Assembly (NCBI RefSeq): GCF_020148105.1
Contig: NZ_JAHLZE010000038.1
Coordinates: forward strand, 62,001-126,000
DNA from: Methanobrevibacter sp. TMH8
Lineage (GTDB): Archaea; Methanobacteriota; Methanobacteria; Methanobacteriales; Methanobacteriaceae
Reading direction: 5' to 3'
Length of the DNA stretch: 64,000 nucleotides
Numbering within the stretch: the first letter of the stretch is position 1; every line of letters begins with the position of its first letter. The translations under genes were made by a program, and so were the position numbers. The notes below the pieces were generated by a model. It was not told the origin of the DNA, did no database searches, and saw nothing but the letters and a program-made list of their open reading frames with translations. Below are positions 1 to 8,549 of the stretch, piece after piece.

Positions 1-1313
1 GAATCATTTTCAGAGATTATTAAAGCATGTGAATCATCAGCTATAAGATTAATAGTATTGATTAAAGGTAATGTCCTTATTTTAACCCCTTGTTCAAGAA
101 GAGATGTAATTAATAGAACATAAGACATGTCTTTAATATTAAACTCTTGAATTATTATTTTAACATCTAATGAAGAAATTTTTGACAAGAAATCATTAGT
201 CATTTCTTTAATAGAAGGCATTTCTAAATATATTTCGGATTTTGCACTTTTAGCTAATTCGTCAAATGCTTCTTTAGAAGTCATTTTACCTTTTGAACAA
301 ACAACATAACTACTTAAGAATTTAGAAAGTTCTTTATTATCTAAAGAATCTAATCTTTGAGGACTTGTATTATTATTTATATTAACAAAGTCATTCTCAA
401 GATCATCAATTGTGATTTCTTCAGAATCATTATCAAGAAAAGAGTTATAATTATTATCTTGATTGTTCTTATTAAGATTATTTGAATTATTTGAATTATA
501 TATATTATTTGAATTATTTAAATCTAATTCATTAGAATCTGAAACATTAGGCTCAAGAATAGATTTTGATTCAGTGTGAATTGGTTTAATAAAATCATCT
601 GAAGCTAAAGCTCTTACAATTATTTCAGATTTTTCTCCAGGAAGATCATTTAAATTAGGAATGTTATTATTAGAATTATTATTAGAGCCAAGATTATTAT
701 TCTTATTATTAAGATTCTTATTAAGCTTAGCATTAATTTCATTATTTTTGTTATTAATATTATCAATACCATTTAAACTTGATTTATTCCTTTTTTGAGG
801 TCTCCTATTCACTTTCATAGGTTTTTCATAATTAGGAGTAAATCTAAACATTTTAACATCTTCATTTGATTTTGGCAATATTGGTTTTAGTACTGATTTT
901 GGATCTTTATTTTTTGAAACATCTCTGACTTTGTCTGAAATCTTTTTAGTGTCTAAAGAACCTAATTTAGAATTATTTAAATTCTTTCCTAAATTAGCAG
1001 CCATATTATTCTTATTACTATTAGTATTTCGGCCACCATTATCCTTGTTTAGCCTATTATTTTTACTTTCAAGATTATTATCTAATTTTTTCATTTTAGA
1101 ATTATTATCTGAATTCTTTTTAAAATCTTGAAGTTTTGGAGATTTATTTCTTTCAAAAAAAGATAGAATGAGTAAATAAAACCCTATAATAACTAGTATG
1201 AATCCTAATATAGTTACTATTTCTACAAGATGACGAAGACTGCTTTCATAGATAATAGTTATTCCTGATACTAGTAATAGTACTCCTCCAAAAATTTTAG
1301 CTAAACTTGCCAC
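1..1313 (-). CDS. Membrane-anchored protein with Asn-rich linker and possible PLD-like domain (partial)
   Basis: The frame stays open from a GTG at 1313 down to the window edge, so the C-terminus is missing (about 437 codons visible). The start is supported by AAGGTGG eight to nine bases upstream. Two hydrophobic segments come first (about residues 1-50), then a long linker rich in Asn, Lys and Ser, then a folded-looking tail from about residue 350. That tail (EIYLEMPS..., LLEQGVKIRTLPL, IADDSHALIIS) is reminiscent of the PLD-like sensor domain at the C-terminus of TrmB-type archaeal regulators; this is a resemblance by eye only. It is divergent from the prepilin genes. Function unknown. Confidence 0.7.
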   Translation of the reverse strand, partial: MASLAKIFGGVLLLVSGITIIYESSLRHLVEIVTILGFILVIIGFYLLILSFFERNKSPKLQDFKKNSDNNSKMKKLDNNLESKNNRLNKDNGGRNTNSNKNNMAANLGKNLNNSKLGSLDTKKISDKVRDVSKNKDPKSVLKPILPKSNEDVKMFRFTPNYEKPMKVNRRPQKRNKSSLNGIDNINNKNNEINAKLNKNLNNKNNNLGSNNNSNNNIPNLNDLPGEKSEIIVRALASDDFIKPIHTESKSILEPNVSDSNELDLNNSNNIYNSNNSNNLNKNNQDNNYNSFLDNDSEEITIDDLENDFVNINNNTSPQRLDSLDNKELSKFLSSYVVCSKGKMTSKEAFDELAKSAKSEIYLEMPSIKEMTNDFLSKISSLDVKIIIQEFNIKDMSYVLLITSLLEQGVKIRTLPLINTINLIADDSHALIISEND

Positions 1314-1697
1314 TAAACCACCTTATAATAACTTAATTTTTAAAGATATAAACAATAATTATACTAACCAAATATAAATATGGAACTTATTGAATATTCC
1401 ATCAATTTTAAAGAATTTCATCCCCAAATATTACCTACATCAATTTATTTTATTCAATTTTTTATATATTCTATTGATAATATCCTAATTTATAATATTA
1501 CTATCTTAATTTATAATATAATATTTATAGTAACCTTTATTAATAAATATAATGTTTTGATAAAAGGAATGTTAATAAAAAATATGAAATAGTAATGAAA
1601 TTAATAATACATTTTTTAAAATAGATAATATTAAATAGTACAAAACACAACAATAATTTGTAATAGAATTTGTAATAAAACATGGAGAGTTTGTATT
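1314..1697. other. Intergenic region between the partial gene and the prepilins
   Basis: AT-rich spacer between divergent genes, so it must hold both promoters. An 18-bp direct repeat with one mismatch lies at 1481-1498 and 1502-1519 and contains TATA-like tracts. A 70-codon open frame at 1380-1592 has no ribosome-binding site and low-complexity composition, and I do not consider it a gene. Confidence 0.5.
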
Positions 1698-1922
1698 ATG
1701 AACATGAAAGAAAAAATAAAAAATGTAAAAACTGATATTATAAATATAAAAACTGAGAATAGTGGTCAAGGTGCAGCAGAATATATATTATTATTTGGTG
1801 GGGTTATTGTAATAGCTATAGCTGCCTTATTAATATACAGAAGCTATTTTGCAAATAATCAAACCAGTTTAAATGCTAGTAATGATGTTAATGATGTTAG
1901 AAATGCTATGAACTCTACTTAA
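1698..1922 (+). CDS. Class III (EppA-type) prepilin
   Basis: A 74-residue prepilin. A charged, lysine-rich leader of about 22 residues is followed by [10 protein letters not shown], which fits the class III archaeal signal (processing before Q in Q-x3-E-x3-L, the DUF361 signature), and then a hydrophobic helix of about 20 residues ending in LLIYRSYF. Members are cleaved by the prepilin peptidase EppA and assemble into type IV-like pili. GGAG lies upstream of the ATG. An alternative ATG two codons later is possible. The next gene is a second prepilin, so the pair is probably co-transcribed. The short C-terminal part (about 25 residues) suggests a major or minor structural subunit rather than an adhesin. 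Confidence 0.85.
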   Translation: MNMKEKIKNVKTDIINIKTENSGQGAAEYILLFGGVIVIAIAALLIYRSYFANNQTSLNASNDVNDVRNAMNST

Positions 1923-1953
1923 TTTAATAAAAAATAAAAAATTAATAGAAACA

Positions 1954-2157
1954 ATGAATTTAATAGAAAATAGAAATATGAAAATTTTTAATGATAAAAA
2001 CGGGCAAATTAGTGCAGAAATGATTCTTCTAATAGGAACTATCTTAATAATAGTTATATTAGCTGGAAACTACATATTCAAAATTTCTGATAGTATAAAC
2101 AGTAGTTTATTAAACTTAATAGAAAAAGTAAGAGATAGTATTCTTTACAAAATCTAA
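1954..2157 (+). CDS. Class III (EppA-type) prepilin, second copy
   Basis: A 67-residue prepilin starting 31 bases after the previous gene. The leader ends in NGQ and the motif QISAEMILL matches Q-x-S-x-E-x3-L exactly, followed by a hydrophobic helix and a short amphipathic tail. No clear ribosome-binding site precedes the ATG at 1954 or the alternative ATG at 1978 (which would shorten the leader to about nine residues), so the start is uncertain. It differs from its neighbour in the mature part, so this is an old pair rather than a recent duplication. Confidence 0.8.
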   Translation: MNLIENRNMKIFNDKNGQISAEMILLIGTILIIVILAGNYIFKISDSINSSLLNLIEKVRDSILYKI

Positions 2158-2195
2158 AAATAACGTTAAGCTATAATATAAAAAGAACCAAAACC

Positions 2196-2278
2196 GGATA
2201 ATATTATAAAACAAAATGCTATAAAACATTAATATTATCATAAAACAATACTATGAAACAGGATAATATTATAAAACA
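2196..2278. repeat. 18-bp direct repeat downstream of the prepilins
   Basis: The 18-mer beginning GGATAATATTATAAA occurs at 2196-2213 and again at 2261-2278, with degenerate copies of ATAATATTATAAAACA between and after them. It lies between convergent genes (prepilin and coaD). It looks like slippage-prone AT repeat; no function is evident. Confidence 0.6.
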
Positions 2279-2337
2279 GAATATTACAAAATAGAATATT
2301 ATAAACAATTAAACAAGAAAAAATAAGACATTAAAAA

Positions 2338-2802
2338 TCATTTTAACAAATGACCTTTAGTATCTATCTCTCCTTTTCTTATTCTTGTAGAAGAAATAGG
2401 AATTCCATCATCTGCATTGACAAAACTAATCACTATTACATCAATAGGATCCATTCCTTTTTCTTTTCGAATTTTATTAATTTCATGAGCTGTTGGTTCA
2501 GTTTCTTCACTTACAACAATTGCATCAAAATTTTCCTCAAAAATAGTTGAACCAAAAGGATCATCAAGTCTAGATATCTGAAAATTATCATGTTTTGTAG
2601 CTAAAAAATGATTTAAATTTTCCATTCTTTTATTACAAGAATCAATATCTCCTTTTTTACCTCCGAATGAATCAGAAGTAACCCCAATAACAATCATTTC
2701 TCCTTGATTAAAAGCTTCTTCAAGTAATTTTCTATGACCATTATGGAACCTATCAAATGTTCCTCCAACAGCCAATTTTTTATATCGTTTTTTGATACTC
2801 AT
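2338..2802 (-). CDS. coaD: Phosphopantetheine adenylyltransferase, archaeal type
   Basis: A 154-residue nucleotidyltransferase that transfers AMP from ATP to 4'-phosphopantetheine to form dephospho-CoA, the penultimate step of coenzyme A synthesis. The family signature GGTFDRFHNGH (about residues 13-23) holds the T/HxGH nucleotide-binding motif, and ISSTRIRKG near the C-terminus corresponds to the conserved ISSTxIR element. Length is normal for the archaeal/eukaryotic-type enzyme. No obvious operon partner: the next gene on this strand is about 400 bases away. Confidence 0.93.
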   Translation of the reverse strand: MSIKKRYKKLAVGGTFDRFHNGHRKLLEEAFNQGEMIVIGVTSDSFGGKKGDIDSCNKRMENLNHFLATKHDNFQISRLDDPFGSTIFEENFDAIVVSEETEPTAHEINKIRKEKGMDPIDVIVISFVNADDGIPISSTRIRKGEIDTKGHLLK

Positions 2803-3197
2803 TTTAATAATCCTTAATTATAATGTTTTAATATTAAAACATTAAGTAATTACATTCAGTTCTAAAGTTAATTTTTATAACAATTAATTCAACTTTTATA
2901 CATATATATTTAATTGTTAAAATAATTGAAAATGTTAATAGCTAAGAGTTAATAGCTAAAGATTTCTAGTAAAAACAGTTAAGTAAATTTTTAAAGAATA
3001 ATATTTTTAAAAAATAAATCTTAAAAATTCTGTAATAATATAAAAAAGGGAAATAGTAATAATAATTAAAATAATTAAAAGATAACTAAAAATTAAAAAT
3101 AAAAACTAAAAATATAAATAAAAAATATAATAAAAGTAAAAAAATAAATAAAGGGATTTAACCCTCATTTAACAAATAAAATCTAATATTCTTAAAT
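2803..3197. other. Intergenic region with the coaD promoter and an A-rich terminator tract
   Basis: Its left part must carry the coaD promoter. The right part (about 3060-3157) is a run of A-rich segments which, on the minus strand, gives repeated T-tracts downstream of the secreted protein gene, the typical form of an archaeal T-tract terminator. No open frame or strong stem was seen. Confidence 0.45.
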
Positions 3198-4736
3198 TTA
3201 AAAACTCAATGTAGAATATGAACCATAGATTGTAGCAGTTTTGGGATTCCAATTATTTACAACACCAAAACTATTTCTTGAGCTGGTGGTATCTGCAACA
3301 ACCCAAGTATCACCAACAAGTACTTGTGCCCAAACATGTCCATATACACTTCCACTACTAAATTTAGCTTTACCATGAACATATTTAGCTGCAATTCCAG
3401 CAGATCTCATTAAAGCAATTAATAAATGAGTTTTATCAACACAGTTTCCACTTCTAGAACTAAGAGTTTTTACAGCACCCTTTTTGGTATTATAATAAAA
3501 ACTATAAGATACTTTATCTCTTACCCAATTAAAGATAGCTGTTGCTTTTTCAAGCTCTGTTTTACAGTTCTTTATTAGGGAATTAGATAATGATTTTATT
3601 GTTGAAGATGTAGATTGACAGTTTTTACTTGAACTCAAATATTTAGTCAATGATTCTCCATTGTATTTACTGTTTAAAACACTAGAAGGCACTTTAGTTT
3701 TACTAGATTCACTACTTGAAGAACTAGTTGAATATTTAGGAATATATTTATTCAATGCTTGAGATTTACTAACTGTTAATGATAAAGAAGTAGGAATTTT
3801 ATTATTATGAACATAACTCCATGCTAAAACCTTTGTAAGACCATAAATAGCTGTTTGATACTGTATTTTTCCCCATGATGAAGAAGCATAATTTGGAACT
3901 TTATTATTTTTAATAATATAATTCGCTATATTGTTAGCAAGAACGGCATATTGTTTTTTAGACATTTTAGCTTTTATTGTAGACCCAGAAGGTTTTGAAG
4001 GATTTTTAATCCCATATTTAATTGCAACACTAGAAGTAATTTTCTTATATTTGTTAACAGTAGTTTTACTGAGAAGATACATGAATTCAGGCATTGAAAA
4101 TTTATAACCTGCAATAGTGACATAATTTGGCAATTTCTTATTAGCTCTGATATATTTATATACTGAATAAGAAGCTGCAGTAATTTGGTTTTGAGTAAGT
4201 TTACTTGGCTTTGAATCTCCAGCAGCAGCTAAATTTTGATTAGAATTTGAATTTTTAGAATTAGAAGAATTGGTAGAACCGACATTTTTTGAAGTAGTAT
4301 TATTTGTAACATTTATTGTTTGATTTCCACTACTATTTGTATTAGTATTTACAGTACTATTAATAGTACTATTTGTAGTGTTATTTGTAGTTTGATTTGT
4401 AGTCTGATCTATTACTTGGGCTAATGTTTTAAGTTCAGATGAAGAGTTAATATCTGAATTAGATTCATTTATTGACTCTGATTCTGCATTGTTATTCACA
4501 TTTGATTCATTATCTGAAACTTCTGATTGACTCAATATATTTACATTATTTGAATCTGAAGTTCCATTTATATTATCTGATATAACAGATAATTCACTAT
4601 TTTGTGTATTTCCATTATTTTCATTTTTAAAACTAATATTATTATTATCATTTACATCACTTGCAAATGCTGTGCCTATAGATATAAAAAATAGACATAA
4701 CATTGCAAAAAGCAATGTATTTTTCTTTATCGAAAT
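3198..4736 (-). CDS. Secreted transglutaminase-like protein with pseudomurein-binding repeats
   Basis: Probable cell-wall-acting cysteine peptidase resembling the pseudomurein endoisopeptidases PeiW/PeiP of methanogen viruses. Counting from a TTG at 4715 (505 residues): signal peptide 1-18; Ser/Asn/Thr-rich linker to about 165; two pseudomurein-binding-type repeats (about 172-220, with KLPNYVTIAGYKFSMPEF, and about 240-305, with NKVPNYASSSWG); then a transglutaminase-like domain with Cys425 (GNCVD), His460 (YGHVW) and Asp475 (VADTT) as the triad. The TTG lies 25 bases from the nearest ribosome-binding site. GAGGTGG at 4741-4747 instead points to ATT at 4736, which would add ISIKKNT and give the signal peptide its usual basic start, so I use 4736. 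Probable role: wall remodelling or lysis, inferred from domains. Confidence 0.8.
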   Translation of the reverse strand: MSIKKNTLLFAMLCLFFISIGTAFASDVNDNNNISFKNENNGNTQNSELSVISDNINGTSDSNNVNILSQSEVSDNESNVNNNAESESINESNSDINSSSELKTLAQVIDQTTNQTTNNTTNSTINSTVNTNTNSSGNQTINVTNNTTSKNVGSTNSSNSKNSNSNQNLAAAGDSKPSKLTQNQITAASYSVYKYIRANKKLPNYVTIAGYKFSMPEFMYLLSKTTVNKYKKITSSVAIKYGIKNPSKPSGSTIKAKMSKKQYAVLANNIANYIIKNNKVPNYASSSWGKIQYQTAIYGLTKVLAWSYVHNNKIPTSLSLTVSKSQALNKYIPKYSTSSSSSESSKTKVPSSVLNSKYNGESLTKYLSSSKNCQSTSSTIKSLSNSLIKNCKTELEKATAIFNWVRDKVSYSFYYNTKKGAVKTLSSRSGNCVDKTHLLIALMRSAGIAAKYVHGKAKFSSGSVYGHVWAQVLVGDTWVVADTTSSRNSFGVVNNWNPKTATIYGSYSTLSF

Positions 4737-4812
4737 TTTTCCACCTCAGATTAACTCATTATACTCATAGTCATTTTTATCCTCACTTTTCAAATGAACA
4801 ATTTTGTATAAT

Positions 4813-4846
4813 GGATAAGGATAATTTATCTTTATCCCTTATAAAG
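4813..4846 (-). promoter_or_regulatory. Promoter and palindrome upstream of the secreted peptidase gene
   Basis: On the minus strand TTTATAAG (4838-4846) is a plausible TATA box. The 25-base imperfect palindrome at 4813-4837 (arms GGATAAGGATAA and TTATCTTTATCC; one arm pair is a G-T match) falls where transcription would start. That position suits an operator. Inference only. Confidence 0.4.
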
Positions 4847-4944
4847 CTTTCTAAAATAAAAATAAGGATTAAATTAAGCTATTTTTCTAATAATTGCTAT
4901 GAAAAAAGGGAATCTAGTGAAAATAGTTATAAAGTATTGATATG

Positions 4945-5410
4945 ATTTTAAAATAAAAAAAATTTCCTAAAAAACAATGATTAGTTTTTAACTGAAAATT
5001 AACCAAATCATTACAAATATGAATAAAATTGACTTTAATTTAAATTTAAGGATGTAAAATGAATTATTCTAATAAAAATCAAAGAAATTTCCATTAATGA
5101 AAATTGATTTCATAGATATATAACTAATTATATAGTTATTCAATTGATTTAAGAAAAGAAAAAATAATGTTTATTTGACCTTGTTTTTTAGCATATAAAG
5201 TTATATTCTTTTATTATCCAAATTAATACTATATATAGTATTAATTAATAAAAAATAAATGTCCAAACAAAAAATCATATAATTTCAAGTAATGAAATTA
5301 TTTTAGAAAAAATCAAATTATTTAAATATAGTAAAAATTATTAAATCATAAAAATGTAATATAAATTATAAATAATTAAAAATAAATAATTGAAAATTAA
5401 TGATTAAAAA
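4945..5410. other. Intergenic region with a 26-bp perfect palindrome and a hairpin
   Basis: No gene is evident. A perfect 26-bp palindrome occupies 5221-5246 (half-site AATTAATACTATA). A separate inverted repeat with 7-bp arms ATAACTA/TAGTTAT and a 6-base loop lies at 5120-5139. Both stand between divergent genes. Confidence 0.6.
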
Positions 5411-5450
5411 TTAAAGATGATATAAATAAATTAAAGATGATATAAATAAA
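5411..5450 (+). repeat. Tandem duplication of a 20-bp TATA-bearing unit
   Basis: Positions 5411-5430 and 5431-5450 are identical 20-base units containing GATATAAATAAA. The second TATA-like core (about 5441-5448) is 20-25 bases before the ATG at 5466, the normal distance from an archaeal TATA box to the transcription start. Confidence 0.7.
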
Positions 5451-5465
5451 CTTTTAGCTAAAAAC

Positions 5466-7151
5466 ATGATTTATGAAGAAAATGTTATTATAAAAAAGCC
5501 ATTACAGGTAGATATTAGAGCTGCATCAGTTTATCCTAATTTATATAAAACAGCTATGTCTTCATTAGGTTATCAAATTATCTATGAAATGATTAATGAA
5601 AGAAAGGATAGTTGGTGTGAGAGAGTTGTTTATCCAAACATTAGAAGTATCGAATCAAACAGCCCCCTTAAAGATTTTGATATTATTAGTTTTTCTCTTC
5701 AATATGAACAAGATTATTTTAATATGCTAGAAATCCTGAAAAAAGCAGAAATACCTATTAAAAGGGAAGAAAGAAATAATAATAATTATAATAATAAATA
5801 TCCTCTTATAATAGCTGGAGGACCATGTGCAACAGGAAATCCTATGCCTATTTCTGATTTTATTGATGTTTTTATTATCGGTGAAGCCGAAGAAGTTTTA
5901 AACAATTTTTTAGATTTATATAAAGAATTAAAATATCCTCAAAAAGAAGTTGAATCCTTTACATCTATTAAAGGAGTTTATATCCCTGCTGTTGATAATA
6001 AAGTTGAAAAAGTAATTGTAGAAAATATGGATAATGCTTTCCATATCACCAATCCAATAATAGTGAAATGTGAAAAAAAAGAAGATGAAGAATTTTTACC
6101 AGTATTTGGAAATTCAATCCTCTTGAATGTTTCAAGAGGTTGCTCACGAGGATGTAGGTTCTGTATGTCTGGATATCTATATAGACCAATGCGAGAAACT
6201 TCACTTGAAAAGTTATTGAGTGTTGCAGAAGAAGCAAGGAAAAATACTGAGATAAATAAGATTTCATTGATTGGAGCAGCAGTTTCTGATTACTCTGAAA
6301 TAGATGAGCTAACTAAAGAACTATTAGCTCGAAAATTTCAAATATCTACTCCTTCAATGAGAATTGAATCCATCAAACTACAAACACTCCAAAAATTGAA
6401 GAAAAGTGGTGCAAAAACAATTACTATAGCTCCAGAATCTATATATTCACTTAGAAAATCTATTAATAAAAATATTGAGGATAACAAAATTTTTAAAGTT
6501 ATAAAAGATGCTTTGAACCTTGGATTTAACATAAAATTATATTTCTTAATAGGATTACCAAATGAAACATATGAAGATATAGAAAATTTAGCTGAATATA
6601 TAAAAAAAATAAATTCTTTGAAACATAATGAAAATTCTAATAGAAGCTCTAATAGAAGTTATAGTAGAAGTTCTAATAAAAGTCCTAAAAGAAATTCTGA
6701 TAAACATTCTAAAAAAAATTCTATTAAATTCAGTATAAATCCTATGATTCCAAAACCTCAAACACCAATGCAATGGGAAGGATATGACCTAAAAGATATT
6801 AAATCAAAAATAAAGTATATGAAATCAGAATTAAAAGGAATTGATGTTAAATTTGATAGTGCTAAAATGGGATTAATACAGTATGTTTTATCCTGTAAAG
6901 GAAAAGAAGTTGGAGAGATCCTTGAAAAATCATTGCAAACAAAAATTTCACTGCAAGAGTGGAAAAAATTTAGTAATGGATATGATTCTAGTAATATTGA
7001 TAATTTACCTTGGAAAAATATTGATATTGGATTAAATCATAAATTTCTAAAAAAAGAAAGAGAAAAAATGTTTAATATTGATTTAACTCCTTGGTGCGAA
7101 GAAAAACCATGTTATGGTTGTGGTTCTTGTAATAAAATAGAAATTAAATAA
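5466..7151 (+). CDS. Radical SAM protein of the YgiQ/TIGR03960-like type
   Basis: A 561-residue iron-sulfur enzyme of unknown reaction. The N-terminal part (VYPNLYKTAMSSLGYQI, FDIISFSLQYE, IAGGPCATGNP, FIIGEAEEV) resembles the B12-binding-like domain of TIGR03960-type proteins. The radical SAM CxxxCxxC motif follows as CSRGCRFC, at about residue 226. The C-terminus carries a further Cys cluster (WCEEKPCYGCGSC), possibly for another cluster. A 30-residue Ser/Arg/Lys/Asn-rich insert at about 391-423 interrupts the barrel. No ribosome-binding site precedes the ATG, and a TATA box lies 20-25 bases upstream, so the message is probably leaderless. Substrate unknown. Confidence 0.85.
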   Translation: MIYEENVIIKKPLQVDIRAASVYPNLYKTAMSSLGYQIIYEMINERKDSWCERVVYPNIRSIESNSPLKDFDIISFSLQYEQDYFNMLEILKKAEIPIKREERNNNNYNNKYPLIIAGGPCATGNPMPISDFIDVFIIGEAEEVLNNFLDLYKELKYPQKEVESFTSIKGVYIPAVDNKVEKVIVENMDNAFHITNPIIVKCEKKEDEEFLPVFGNSILLNVSRGCSRGCRFCMSGYLYRPMRETSLEKLLSVAEEARKNTEINKISLIGAAVSDYSEIDELTKELLARKFQISTPSMRIESIKLQTLQKLKKSGAKTITIAPESIYSLRKSINKNIEDNKIFKVIKDALNLGFNIKLYFLIGLPNETYEDIENLAEYIKKINSLKHNENSNRSSNRSYSRSSNKSPKRNSDKHSKKNSIKFSINPMIPKPQTPMQWEGYDLKDIKSKIKYMKSELKGIDVKFDSAKMGLIQYVLSCKGKEVGEILEKSLQTKISLQEWKKFSNGYDSSNIDNLPWKNIDIGLNHKFLKKEREKMFNIDLTPWCEEKPCYGCGSCNKIEIK

Positions 7152-7236
7152 GAAAAAGATGTTTCTAATAAAATAGTTTAAATAATATTGTTTCCATATA
7201 CAATAATTATAATAAAGATATAAAAAGTGTGAAAAT

Positions 7237-8352
7237 ATGGTTAAACCAGCTGAAAGACTAAAATCAATTGAGTTATCCCAGATAAGGAAGATGTTTGAGG
7301 TTTGTGATGAGAATGCTATAAACCTTGGAATAGGAGAACCTGACTTTGATATTCCTGAAAATGTTAAAATAGCTATTAATGAAGCTCTTGATGAAGGTTT
7401 TACCCATTACACATCTAATAAAGGATTTTTAGAACTAAGGGAAGAAATATCTAAGAAACTTAAAAGTGATAATAATCTAAGTATAGATACTGAATCAATA
7501 ATAGTCACAGTTGGAGCTAGTGAAGCATTATATATGTGTGCACAAGGATTATTCGAAAGAGGAGATGAAGTTCTAATTCCAGATCCTGGATTCTTATCAT
7601 ACAAAGCTTGTGTGGATTTATCTGATGCTAAACCAATCCCAGTTGAAGCAAAAATTAGTAATAATTATAAAATCAAATTTGAAGATGTTGAAGAAAAAAT
7701 AACCTCTAAAACAAAAGCATTTATTATGAATTCTCCATCTAATCCAACAGGAGCAGTTATGGAAAAAAAAGATATAAAATCTATTTCTGATTTAGCTACT
7801 GATCATGATTTTATGATAATAAGTGATGAAATATATGAAAAAATAATATATGATAAAAAACATTACTCCCCTTGTGAATTTACTGATAATGCAATTGTTA
7901 TTAATGGTTTTTCCAAAACTTATGCTATGACTGGACTTAGAATAGCTTATTTAGCTGGGCAAAATGAAATTATTGAAGAACTTCTTAAAATACATCAATA
8001 CAACACAGCATGTGCAAGTTCAATTTCACAAGTAGCTGGGTATGAAGCACTTAAAGGTCCTCAAGGATATGTTAAAAGTATGACAAGTGAATTTAAAAGA
8101 AGAAGAGACCTAATATCAAAACGATTAGATGAACTTGGACTAAAATGTACAAGATTAGATGGTGCATTTTATGCTTTTCCTCAAGTAGAAAATTCATTTG
8201 AATATGTTCAAAAAGCTGTAAAAGCAGGAGTTATTACAGTACCTGGAAGTGGATTTGGACAAACTTGTGATTGTAATATAAGAATGTCTTATGCTAATTC
8301 TTATGAGAATATTGAAGAAGCTATGAATAGATTAGAAAAAATAAATATTTAA
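7237..8352 (+). CDS. Class I/II pyridoxal-phosphate aminotransferase
   Basis: A 371-residue fold-type I aminotransferase, closest in look to archaeal aspartate/aromatic aminotransferases of the AspC/AraT group. Key PLP residues are visible: Asn169 in NSPSNPTGA, Asp197 in IISDEIY, the Schiff-base Lys227 in NGFSKTYAMTGLR, and a C-terminal Arg in IRMSYA for substrate carboxylate binding. It probably exchanges amino groups between a 2-oxo acid and glutamate or aspartate. Given iorAB elsewhere in the window an aromatic substrate is conceivable, but specificity cannot be read from sequence. It follows the radical SAM gene after 85 bases. Confidence 0.9.
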   Translation: MVKPAERLKSIELSQIRKMFEVCDENAINLGIGEPDFDIPENVKIAINEALDEGFTHYTSNKGFLELREEISKKLKSDNNLSIDTESIIVTVGASEALYMCAQGLFERGDEVLIPDPGFLSYKACVDLSDAKPIPVEAKISNNYKIKFEDVEEKITSKTKAFIMNSPSNPTGAVMEKKDIKSISDLATDHDFMIISDEIYEKIIYDKKHYSPCEFTDNAIVINGFSKTYAMTGLRIAYLAGQNEIIEELLKIHQYNTACASSISQVAGYEALKGPQGYVKSMTSEFKRRRDLISKRLDELGLKCTRLDGAFYAFPQVENSFEYVQKAVKAGVITVPGSGFGQTCDCNIRMSYANSYENIEEAMNRLEKINI

Positions 8353-8411
8353 TTAAAATTTCAGTATTATCAAATATAATATTATTATATTAATAATATT
8401 ATAAAAACAGA

Positions 8412-8502
8412 AATAGAACAAATTATACAAACAAAAATTGAATACATTATACAAAAAAATAGAATAAATATACAAACAAAAATAGAACAAATTATACAAA
8501 CA
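8412..8502. repeat. 22-bp direct repeat in the CDF leader region
   Basis: An identical 22-mer beginning AATAGAACAAATTATAC lies at 8412-8433 and 8481-8502, with partial copies (ATTATACAAA, ATATACAAAC) between. It is upstream of the CDF transporter gene and may be either a slippage product or a repeated protein-binding site. Confidence 0.65.
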
Positions 8503-8549
8503 GAAAATGAATAATTATTAAAAAATATCAATATAAAGGAGATGTTTAT

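Noticed and set aside
4747-4945. A short open frame running plus-strand through the promoter of the secreted peptidase
   Set aside because: No ribosome-binding site, biased composition, and it overlaps the start of a well-supported gene.
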